Source: Anthropogastromicrobium sp963604075
GTDB taxonomy: Bacteria > Bacillota > Clostridia > Lachnospirales > Lachnospiraceae
NCBI GenBank assembly: GCA_963604075.1
Contig: CAVCPW010000003.1
Coordinates: 1-5,602 of the forward strand
Length of the DNA stretch: 5,602 bases
Reading direction: 5' to 3'
The position numbers and the translations under genes were made by a program. Shown here piece after piece: positions 1-5,596 of this stretch. Position 1 is the stretch's first letter. The number at the start of each line of letters is the position of its first letter. The notes under the pieces are model-generated. The model did no database searches and was not told the DNA's origin. It saw nothing but the letters and a program-made list of their open reading frames with translations.

Positions 1-589
1 GATGGATACCGTATCGGAGCTTTTGTTTCGAGCTGGTATCGTAAAGACATTTTGTCAGGTCGATGGCATTGAGTCTGTAACCTTTTTTGTAAATGAAAAA
101 CCACTTACGAATAGCTCGTATGCACCGCTTGGTGCCCAGACGGCTGCCGATTATGTGGACATTATTGGTAACGGACTGAGCAGCCAGAAAAAGGTAACAC
201 TTACCTTGTACTATGCAAATGAGGAAGGGGATGCTCTCGTAAAAAAAACTCAAGATGTTGTTTATGAGAGTTCCTATTCCATCGAGAAAGATGTAATTAA
301 CCGCTTAATTCAAGGACCGTTCGGAGATGGATATTTTCGAACACTTCCAGAAAATTTACAGCTAATCAGTATTGGTGTTAAAGATAAAATCTGTTATGTG
401 AATTTTGATTCCTCATTTTTAACCGATGCACTTTCGATTGATGGAAATCTGATTATATATTCCATTGTAAATTCATTGACAGAACTAGCGGATGTCCAGC
501 GTGTTCAAATCATGGTAAACGGTGACAGCAACATCGTATTCCGCGATATTTCACTCAAGAGTCCATTAGAACGAAATTTGAATTATTAA
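1..589 (+). CDS. GerMN-domain protein (spore germination GerM-like), 5'-truncated by the window edge
   Basis: The reading frame is already open at the left edge and ends at a TAA at 587-589; the ATG at 2-4 is probably an internal methionine, so numbering is from there. Residues 1-35 look like the tail of one GerMN domain (VSELLF, then DGIESVTFFVNEKPL). Residues 64-190 form a second, complete GerMN domain: the opening strand VTLTLYYANEEG, then the family hallmarks LIQGPFGDGYFRTLP, LISIGVKDKICYVNFDSSF and VQRVQIMVNGD. Two tandem GerMN domains are the usual architecture of GerM-like proteins, which are typically lipid-anchored or secreted; in Bacillus GerM acts in sporulation and germination. 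The expected signal peptide or lipobox would lie upstream and cannot be seen. The stop is 21 bases before the proposed comEC start with no terminator between, so the two are probably one transcript. The domain call is firm; a germination role in this organism is inferred. Confidence 0.85.
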   Translation, partial: MDTVSELLFRAGIVKTFCQVDGIESVTFFVNEKPLTNSSYAPLGAQTAADYVDIIGNGLSSQKKVTLTLYYANEEGDALVKKTQDVVYESSYSIEKDVINRLIQGPFGDGYFRTLPENLQLISIGVKDKICYVNFDSSFLTDALSIDGNLIIYSIVNSLTELADVQRVQIMVNGDSNIVFRDISLKSPLERNLNY

Positions 590-598
590 GAATTCAGT

Positions 599-605
599 AG
601 GAGGT
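599..605 (+). promoter_or_regulatory. Ribosome binding site that decides the comEC start
   Basis: AGGAGGT is a perfect match to the anti-Shine-Dalgarno sequence. It ends 5 bases before an ACG codon at 611-613, which is ideal spacing. No ATG, GTG or TTG occurs in the comEC frame between the in-frame TAA at 587-589 and the ATG at 650, and the ATG at 650 has no purine-rich site in front of it. The site therefore points to ACG as the initiator. Confidence 0.8.
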
Positions 606-610
606 ATCTC

Positions 611-3151
611 ACGAAACGACCATTACTTTTTCTTGCATGTTCTTTTATTATGGGAGAGGTATTCTCTCGTATATACATACAAATGACAAGTAATTTAAGA
701 ATCTTTTTTCTAGTTGCATTCATCGCCGGCATTTTCATGCCGGCGATTTTTTTGTTACTGATACAATTTGTGTTGAAAAAATGGGCTGCAAAAATCAATA
801 AAAGGATATTGCTCTGGTTGTATATGAGCATCTTTGCAGCTGTAATTGGAGCTGTATGCTGTTTTAGTGCTGATTCGCATGGAACGCTTTATAATACTCT
901 ACTTTCTAAGGAGCATACAGGCAATGCAAAGACAAGTACATACAACACAACAAACATAAGCAATGCAAGTGAGGTTTCACATGATAATATCCGTGATACC
1001 TACGTAGAAGGAACCGTATCAAAAATAGAAGAAAAATCAAAATGCTGGATTTATCTAAAAAATACATCAATCCAGTATTCAGATGGATTGCATGCAGATG
1101 GGGAAGGTGTCATTGTTTTGCTTGCCGATTCAGATTCTGATTCGCCGCGTCCGCTTGCCGGAAGTAGGATTATCATAAAAGGAGAACTGTCACTATTTTC
1201 ACAGGCTACTAATCCTGGAGAATTTGACTCCAGAAGCTATTATCACAGCTTAGGATATGACTTTTGTCTGAGCGCAGATGCTGGTGCATGGACACAGAAA
1301 GGAACACGATACGATCCCATTGCAGAGTGGCTGTGGCAGTTAAAGACATTTATAAAAAAGCGTCTATCACAACTTATCAGTGGGCAAAATAAGGATTGGA
1401 CCGATTATGGCATTTACTGTGCAGTATTGCTTGGCGATAAAAGTGAACTTGACAGTGAGCAAAAAGCTCTCTTTCAGGAACAGGGAATTGCCCATATTCT
1501 ATCAGTATCGGGGTTACATATCTCGGCAGTGGGACTGGTAACATGTGGCCTTTTGATGAAACTAACCGGTTCGTTTGCCATTTCCGGCATTGTCGGTAGT
1601 CTGACCGTTCTTTTTTATGCTGCTTTTACCGGTAATGCCATTTCAACGATTCGTGCCTGTATCATGTACCTGATATTAACCATTGGGCGGCAAAAAGGGC
1701 GTATCTATGACATGCCCACCGCAGCTTCTGCTGCAGCCCTCTGCCTTCTTTTCTTTCAGCCTCTTGCAATCTTTCAGGCATCCATGCAATTATCATTTGG
1801 TGCGATTTTGGGAATCAGTCTTGTCAGTGATTTCTTTCGGCGAATACCGAATAAGCTGTCTGCAAAGGCTTCGATGAAGGCTGGACGTTTTTTCACAGTT
1901 ATGGGGCTTTCTGTTACTATGCTGCCTGTGATTTTGTATCACTATTATCAGTATCCATTATATTCGCTACTGTTAAATCAGCTTGTCATTCCACTTGCGG
2001 GTCTTTTGATTGCAGCACCTGTGGCAGCACTTATCATGTCTGCGATATGGCTGCCTGCTGCATCTGCCTTTTTATTGGGTGGTCATCTGGTGATCAGCCT
2101 TTATACCATTCTTTGCGAGGTATTCAGTACATTCCCACTATCTACACAGTACGTTGGAAGGCCTGCCGTCTGGCGTATCTTTTTGTACTATGCATTGCTT
2201 GGAATTCTCGGAGTGTGTACCAGATGGTTAAGTGAAAGAAGAAAGAAAGAGGATGAAAGAAGAAAGAAAGAAAAAAAGCGAAGCGGCTTGATAATTGCCG
2301 TTTCGCTTACAGCCGGATATTATCTGTTTGGGTGCTTTTTCCTGCATGCCGATCGTTATAAGGGATTAGAAATCACAGTGCTAGATGTCGGGCAGGGAGA
2401 TGGAATAGTTCTTACATTGCCCGATCAAACCACAATTCTTTCCGATGGCGGAAGTTCCAGCCGATATCAGTTAGAAACTTCTGTATTAGAACCATTTCTA
2501 AAAGTAAAAGGCATTTCACGTTTTGATTATGTCTTCATTTCACACACAGATAGCGACCATATCAGTGGTATTTTAGGACTAATGGAAGAGAATCCAGAGC
2601 TAATCGGGACGCTAATGCTGCCGCAAAGCCAAAATGCAGCTGAACAGTTTGAAAAGCTGATGACACTTGCCCAAGAAAAGCAAATTCCAGTCACGTGGCT
2701 TTCAAAGGGAGAGCGAATTTCATCTGATGTATCCAATCTTTCCTTTGAAATATTATGGCCTGAAAAAACATTATCTATCTCGGACACCAATGCACTTTCT
2801 CTTGTCTGGCGACTTTCCTACCAGAATTTCTCCATGATCTTTATGGGGGACATTCCGGGAGAGTATGAGAGCAGCTTAGATAATCTTAAGCCGACAAGCA
2901 TCTTAAAGGTTGCCCATCATGGTTCAAATTACTCCACAACGGAATCATTTTTGCAGCGTGTTCAACCGACCATATCGGTAATTTCCTGCAGTGCCAACAA
3001 CCGATATGGTCATCCTGGCGTTCAGACGTTAAAACGTTTAGAAGATGCAAATGCACAATCGATATTTATCACGAAAGATTGTGGCGCAATTACGATTCGG
3101 ACTGATGGCTCTATTATAGAAGTTAAAACATTTTTGGAGCCCGCCATTTAA
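611..3151 (+). CDS. comEC: ComEC/Rec2-family DNA uptake channel, probable ACG start
   Basis: ComEC is the inner-membrane channel that passes single-stranded DNA into the cell during natural transformation. From the ACG the product is 846 residues (833 if begun at ATG 650) and opens M/T-KRPLLFLACSF, a typical ComEC N-terminus that the ATG start would lose. Order: three membrane segments (about 5-23, 30-54, 66-84); a Ser/Thr/Asn-rich linker (about 105-127); the OB-like DUF4131 region (about 130-225); the polytopic Competence domain (about 255-540) with ILSVSGLHIS near 296-305 and GNAISTIRACIMY near 341-353; a polybasic linker (542-557); and a C-terminal metallo-beta-lactamase domain (about 574-840) with LDVGQGDG, SDGGSSS, the intact HTDSDH at 645-650, MGDIP, AHHGS and NRYGHPG. 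All key motifs are intact, so apart from the start codon the gene looks functional. It probably shares a transcript with the upstream GerMN gene. Whether the organism is transformable cannot be told. Confidence 0.93.
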   Translation, partial: TKRPLLFLACSFIMGEVFSRIYIQMTSNLRIFFLVAFIAGIFMPAIFLLLIQFVLKKWAAKINKRILLWLYMSIFAAVIGAVCCFSADSHGTLYNTLLSKEHTGNAKTSTYNTTNISNASEVSHDNIRDTYVEGTVSKIEEKSKCWIYLKNTSIQYSDGLHADGEGVIVLLADSDSDSPRPLAGSRIIIKGELSLFSQATNPGEFDSRSYYHSLGYDFCLSADAGAWTQKGTRYDPIAEWLWQLKTFIKKRLSQLISGQNKDWTDYGIYCAVLLGDKSELDSEQKALFQEQGIAHILSVSGLHISAVGLVTCGLLMKLTGSFAISGIVGSLTVLFYAAFTGNAISTIRACIMYLILTIGRQKGRIYDMPTAASAAALCLLFFQPLAIFQASMQLSFGAILGISLVSDFFRRIPNKLSAKASMKAGRFFTVMGLSVTMLPVILYHYYQYPLYSLLLNQLVIPLAGLLIAAPVAALIMSAIWLPAASAFLLGGHLVISLYTILCEVFSTFPLSTQYVGRPAVWRIFLYYALLGILGVCTRWLSERRKKEDERRKKEKKRSGLIIAVSLTAGYYLFGCFFLHADRYKGLEITVLDVGQGDGIVLTLPDQTTILSDGGSSSRYQLETSVLEPFLKVKGISRFDYVFISHTDSDHISGILGLMEENPELIGTLMLPQSQNAAEQFEKLMTLAQEKQIPVTWLSKGERISSDVSNLSFEILWPEKTLSISDTNALSLVWRLSYQNFSMIFMGDIPGEYESSLDNLKPTSILKVAHHGSNYSTTESFLQRVQPTISVISCSANNRYGHPGVQTLKRLEDANAQSIFITKDCGAITIRTDGSIIEVKTFLEPAI
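722..753 (+). terminator. Terminator-like hairpin inside comEC (codons 38-48)
   Basis: The arms 722-732 and 737-747 pair perfectly over 11 base pairs (ATCGCCGGCAT with ATGCCGGCGAT), closing on a four-base TTTC loop. A run of seven T at 747-753 follows at once. This has every element of an intrinsic terminator on the + strand, yet it lies 111 bases into comEC, coding for IAGIFMPAIFL in the second membrane segment. It could attenuate comEC transcription or end part of the GerMN transcript. The shape is certain; the function is inferred. Confidence 0.55.
1127..1144 (+). repeat. Three 6-base tandem units in comEC
   Basis: GATTCA, GATTCT and GATTCG follow each other in frame and encode Asp-Ser three times within the OB-like region of ComEC. 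It is a very short in-frame repeat that could change length in steps of two residues without breaking the frame. No function is implied. Confidence 0.6.
2233..2274 (+). repeat. Two 21-base tandem units encoding a polybasic linker in comEC
   Basis: Units 2233-2253 and 2254-2274 match at 19 of 21 positions and are almost pure A and G on this strand. In frame they give ERRKKED then ERRKKEK, a charged linker just after the last predicted membrane helix of the Competence domain and before the short hydrophobic stretch (LIIAVSLTAGYYLFGCFF) that leads into the metallo-beta-lactamase domain. The positive charge suggests a cytoplasmic loop by the positive-inside rule. The duplication adds exactly seven residues and keeps the frame. 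Confidence 0.8.
2271..2308 (-). terminator. Possible antisense terminator-like hairpin within comEC
   Basis: Arms 2276-2287 and 2297-2308 are complementary at 11 of 12 positions around a 9-base loop. Read on the minus strand, the hairpin runs straight into seven T and a longer C/T tract (the complement of the purine repeat). The one imperfect pair is G-U in the + RNA but an A-C mismatch in the minus RNA, and the T-run may only reflect lysine codons. It could stop antisense transcripts, but chance is a serious alternative. Confidence 0.25.
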
Positions 3152-3246
3152 GAATCGGTATACTATAGCAATGTTTGGCATTATTTTATAAAAGCGGATT
3201 GCGAATATCATTGACTGAATCACTATAGTTACTTTAAGAATCTGGC

Positions 3247-3285
3247 GTGGAACTACTCGGTCATTCAATGGCCGAGTAGTTCCAC
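3247..3285. terminator. Near-perfect 39-base palindrome over the kinase stop codon, between convergent genes
   Basis: Arms 3247-3264 and 3268-3285 are complementary at 17 of 18 positions (14 consecutive from the base) around a 3-base spacer, TCA, which is the stop codon (TGA) of the minus-strand kinase. In + strand RNA the one exception is a G-U pair, so all 18 positions can pair; in minus strand RNA it is an A-C mismatch. It sits 95 bases after the comEC stop, between converging genes, where a shared terminator is expected. Neither side has a clear T-run, so it may be a Rho-assisted, pausing or 3'-end-protecting structure and not a classic intrinsic terminator. The 3152-3246 stretch before it holds nothing else convincing. 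Confidence 0.5.
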
Positions 3286-4215
3286 ACACTCATGATATTC
3301 TGCATCGGTCAGTCCGGCGCCCTTCACGGAAACAACCTTTGAAGATACCTTGTTTGCCTGACTCAGAGCTTCGCTCCAGGAGCATCCAACCGCAAGGCTT
3401 GCCATAACCTGCCCGACGTGACTGTCTCCGGCACCAATAGTATCAACAACACCTGTCTTGATCCCTGGAATCTCTGTCAAGGTGTTTTTTCCTACCTCCA
3501 GACAACATGATCCTTTATCACCTTTTGTAATAATTACAGTGTTATGCGTACAATTCTGAATCGTACGTGCCGCATCAAGCAAAGATACTGCACTAAAATC
3601 AACATCTGGATGAAAGTTTGAGCAAATCAGATAGTTCAGTTCAAAAGCTTCCTCTTTGTTAATATGAAGAATTGGATTGAGTTGATACAGACGTTTCATT
3701 TTTCTTTCGCCAATCTGACGAACACGTGGTCCCGGTGCAAAGAAAAGCTGTGGACCGCGATGCTTTTCTAACCACGAAATCAGGTTATCACCAGTTGACT
3801 CCTCGATTTCAAGCCCACAGACATAGATCATCGAAATTTCAGACAAATCAATGTCTGTCATCCATTCACTGTGAAATGTATACTCGGCACCGTGGACAGA
3901 TAAAAAAGTACGTTCACCATTTGCATCAACAAGACAGTAGCAGCAGCCATTCTCCGAATTTGCATTCACATGAATTGGAAGTTGACGTTCCTTAAAGGAT
4001 TTTCGGATGTAATCGCCATATACGCCTGTTCCAACCGGGGTAATAAATGTATATGGTACACCCGACTGGCGGACAATATTCGCTACATTATAAGCACAGC
4101 CACCGAGTGCAAGTGTCTGACGCTTTGGTTGGATATCCTCTGCCGTACTCGGAAGATGGTCAATTTCAATGATAACATCGACACATGTGCTGCCGATTAA
4201 CAGGATTTTTTTCAT
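3265..4215 (-). CDS. PfkB/ribokinase-family carbohydrate (or nucleoside) kinase
   Basis: This 316-residue cytoplasmic protein has the normal length and motif order of the PfkB family, which phosphorylates sugars or nucleosides with ATP. Visible are the N-terminal strand and substrate aspartate (ILLIGSTCVDV, residues 4-14), the first signature GGCAYNVAN (38-46), NKEEAFEL (186-193, an NxxE metal/phosphate motif), TKGDKG (230-235) and the second signature DTIGAGDSHVG (258-268), where Asp264 is the expected catalytic base. His266 stands where Phe is common in GAGDSF. Twelve cysteines are present, including CCYC at 91-94. The ATG at 4213-4215 follows AAGGAG (4225-4230) by nine bases. The gene is convergent with comEC and divergent from holA, so it is probably a single-gene transcript. 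No transporter, regulator or pathway partner lies beside it, so the substrate cannot be named; ribokinase, fructokinase, nucleoside kinase or pseudouridine kinase all remain possible. Confidence 0.88.
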   Translation of the reverse strand: MKKILLIGSTCVDVIIEIDHLPSTAEDIQPKRQTLALGGCAYNVANIVRQSGVPYTFITPVGTGVYGDYIRKSFKERQLPIHVNANSENGCCYCLVDANGERTFLSVHGAEYTFHSEWMTDIDLSEISMIYVCGLEIEESTGDNLISWLEKHRGPQLFFAPGPRVRQIGERKMKRLYQLNPILHINKEEAFELNYLICSNFHPDVDFSAVSLLDAARTIQNCTHNTVIITKGDKGSCCLEVGKNTLTEIPGIKTGVVDTIGAGDSHVGQVMASLAVGCSWSEALSQANKVSSKVVSVKGAGLTDAEYHECVELLGH

Positions 4216-4224
4216 TAGTGTGTT

Positions 4225-4230
4225 CTCCTT
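4225..4230 (-). promoter_or_regulatory. Ribosome binding site of the kinase gene
   Basis: On the minus strand AAGGAG lies nine bases before the ATG at 4213-4215. It supports that start over any internal methionine. Confidence 0.75.
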
Positions 4231-4302
4231 TTTTACTCTTCATCAATTTTCTTGATTTTTGATAATTTTTCATTTAAAATTATTTGTAGACCTTATTTCA
4301 TT

Positions 4303-4331
4303 ACTGTAGCACAAAGAAAGAATTCTTGCAA
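4303..4331 (-). promoter_or_regulatory. Candidate promoter for the kinase gene
   Basis: On the minus strand TTGCAA (4331-4326) and TACAGT (4308-4303) are 17 bases apart, and TGC directly before TACAGT makes an extended -10 (TGCTACAGT). Each hexamer matches the sigma-A consensus at 4 of 6 positions. The leader to the ATG would be roughly 80 bases. The -35 overlaps one arm of an inverted repeat (4328-4349). AT-rich DNA gives many such matches, so this is tentative. Confidence 0.35.
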
Positions 4332-4349
4332 TTTAATCTCGATAATTGC
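4328..4349. promoter_or_regulatory. Inverted repeat, possible operator near the kinase promoter
   Basis: GCAATT (4328-4333) and AATTGC (4344-4349) are perfect inverted arms separated by 10 bases, giving a 22-base site of the size bound by many dimeric regulators. The left arm overlaps the candidate -35 of the kinase promoter. No regulator gene is in the window, and short arms like these can arise by chance. Confidence 0.25.
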
Positions 4350-4405
4350 CATAACTTTTTAAAGCCACGGCAAAAATGTAGCGAAATAAAAATTTCAAAT
4401 GTGTG

Positions 4406-4434
4406 TTGCAATGAATAAGTTATAGCTGTATAAC
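4406..4434 (+). promoter_or_regulatory. Sigma-A-type promoter of holA
   Basis: TTGCAA (4406-4411) and TATAAC (4429-4434) are separated by exactly 17 bases; the -10 matches consensus at 5 of 6 positions. Transcription would begin near 4441, leaving a leader of about 45 purine-rich bases before the GTG start. The -10 is also the right arm of the inverted repeat GTTATA-gctg-TATAAC (4419-4434), so a repressor could bind over it; that is inference only. Confidence 0.6.
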
Positions 4435-4470
4435 ATATGCATGAAATAGTAAAGAACAAAGAGAAAAGAC

Positions 4471-4476
4471 GGAGGA
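4471..4476 (+). promoter_or_regulatory. Ribosome binding site that decides the GTG start of holA
   Basis: GGAGGA lies nine bases before GTG at 4486-4488. The in-frame ATG at 4441 runs into a TAG after one codon, and the next in-frame ATG (codon 44) would delete the start of the conserved N-terminal domain, so GTG is the best start. Confidence 0.8.
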
Positions 4477-4485
4477 TAGTAGATA

Positions 4486-5469
4486 GTGGAAAAGCTCAGG
4501 CGAGATATCCGCTCAAATCAGTTTGAGAGGGTATACCTTCTCTATGGTAAGGAACGTTATCTGGTTCAGATGTACAAGAATCAGTTAAAGAAAGCAATCA
4601 TCGGAGACGATACGATGAATTTTAATCAATATACGGGAAAAGACATTTCAATCCAAGAGGTAGAAGATACCGTAATGACACTCCCATTTTTTTCAGATCG
4701 AAGACTGATCCTGTTGGAGGATACCGGACTCTTTAAAAGCAGTGATGAAGATTGGAGCGGTCTGGTAAAAAATATTCCAGATGGCTGTCATATACTCTTC
4801 GTGGAACAGGATGTAGACAAGCGAAGCCGTATGTATAAGGCTGTAAAGGCGTGTGGTTATTGTGCTGAGATGGTTCATCCTTCCATTCAGCAGCTCACTC
4901 AGTGGGTCTTAAAGGGATTTGGCCACTATGGATTGAAGCTTACACCGTCAGCACTTGATTCTTTTCTTGAGAAAACTGGCAACGACATGGGAAACATCCG
5001 AAATGAAATGGAAAAGCTCGCTTCCTTTTGCATAGGAAAGGAAGGAATCACAAAAGAAGACGTGGATTATGTCTGCACCGAACAAACTGAAAATCGAATC
5101 TTTGATATGACGCAGGCAGTAGCAGAAGGAAAGACGCAGCATGCACTTGAACTGTATTATGATTTATTAGCACTAAAGGAACCCGGAATGCGAATTCTGT
5201 TTTTAATTGCGCGCCAGATGAATCAGCTCCTCTGCGTGAAGGAGATGGAAGCTAGTAACCAGAATAAAGAGAAAATCGCTTCGGCATTAAAGGTTAGTAC
5301 CTTTGTTGCAAATAAGCTGCTAGGTCAAGCAAAACAATTTACAATTTCTCAACTGACTGGATGTGTTGAGCGTTGTGTTGAACTGGAGGAAGCAGTAAAG
5401 AGAGGTAATATGAATGAACGTATTGCTGTGGAGATGTTATTGCTTTCAATATCCAAGCGAATGGAATAG
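4486..5469 (+). CDS. holA: DNA polymerase III delta subunit (clamp loader)
   Basis: HolA is the delta subunit of the clamp-loader complex; it opens the DnaN sliding-clamp ring so that it can be placed on primed DNA. The 327-residue length is normal. The N-terminal AAA+-like domain (about 1-135) has YLLYGKERYL (18-27), the degenerate nucleotide-site strand that replaces a true Walker A, and LPFFSDRRLILLED (66-79), the conserved clamp-contact region. The lid domain (about 140-200) contains GNDMGNIRNEMEKLA (165-179), and the helical collar domain fills about 205-327 (IFDMTQAVAEG near 205-215, LFLIARQMNQLL near 238-249, and a final helix with IAVEMLLLSI). No Walker A lysine is expected, as delta does not hydrolyse ATP. 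It has its own promoter (4406-4434) and a likely terminator at 5550-5596. In Firmicutes holA commonly lies just after comEC; here a reverse-strand kinase separates them. Confidence 0.93.
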   Translation: MEKLRRDIRSNQFERVYLLYGKERYLVQMYKNQLKKAIIGDDTMNFNQYTGKDISIQEVEDTVMTLPFFSDRRLILLEDTGLFKSSDEDWSGLVKNIPDGCHILFVEQDVDKRSRMYKAVKACGYCAEMVHPSIQQLTQWVLKGFGHYGLKLTPSALDSFLEKTGNDMGNIRNEMEKLASFCIGKEGITKEDVDYVCTEQTENRIFDMTQAVAEGKTQHALELYYDLLALKEPGMRILFLIARQMNQLLCVKEMEASNQNKEKIASALKVSTFVANKLLGQAKQFTISQLTGCVERCVELEEAVKRGNMNERIAVEMLLLSISKRME

Positions 5470-5549
5470 GAATAATAATAACAGATTGTCAATCAACCTA
5501 CATGGGATGATGACTGCTTTCAATGTCCAAACAGAACAGAAAAAATAAT

Positions 5550-5596
5550 AAAAAAGGGGCTGTCGCACTAACGTGCGGCAGCTCGTTTTATATTTT
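5550..5596. terminator. Likely bidirectional intrinsic terminator after holA
   Basis: Arms 5557-5568 and 5573-5584 form 12 pairs in + strand RNA, two of them G-U, around the loop TAAC. On the + side TTTT (5586-5589) and a further T-rich stretch follow; on the minus side the six A at 5550-5555 give a clean T-run. It begins about 80 bases after the holA stop. The clean minus-strand T-run suggests a convergent gene beyond the window also ends here. The 5470-5549 stretch shows no gene. Confidence 0.75.

Noticed and set aside
650..652. ATG at 650 as the start of comEC
   Set aside because: No ribosome binding site precedes it and it removes 13 residues of a typical ComEC N-terminus; ACG at 611 with AGGAGG fits better.
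586..831. Minus-strand open frame of 81 codons across the start of comEC
   Set aside because: It is the shadow of the well-supported comEC frame, has no recognisable domain and no convincing ribosome binding site.
3170..3190. Small hairpin AATG-tttgg-CATT followed by ATTTTAT as the comEC terminator
   Set aside because: A 4-base-pair AT-rich stem is too weak; the palindrome at 3247-3285 is a better candidate.
3211..3240. TTGACT at 3211 as a -35 of a promoter
   Set aside because: No -10-like hexamer lies at 16-18 bases, and it would drive transcription only into the antisense of the kinase.
3038..3289. Minus-strand open frame across the comEC end and kinase end
   Set aside because: It overlaps two strongly supported genes and its translation has no family features.
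3726..4200. Two + strand open frames opposite the kinase gene
   Set aside because: They are antisense shadows of a complete PfkB kinase, with no domain.
4240..4265. ATCAA-ttttc-TTGAT small repeat in the kinase leader
   Set aside because: The arms are five bases in very AT-rich DNA and are expected by chance.
5480..5500. GATTG-t-CAATC small palindrome after holA
   Set aside because: It is short with no loop and no T-run, so it is not supported as a terminator or site.
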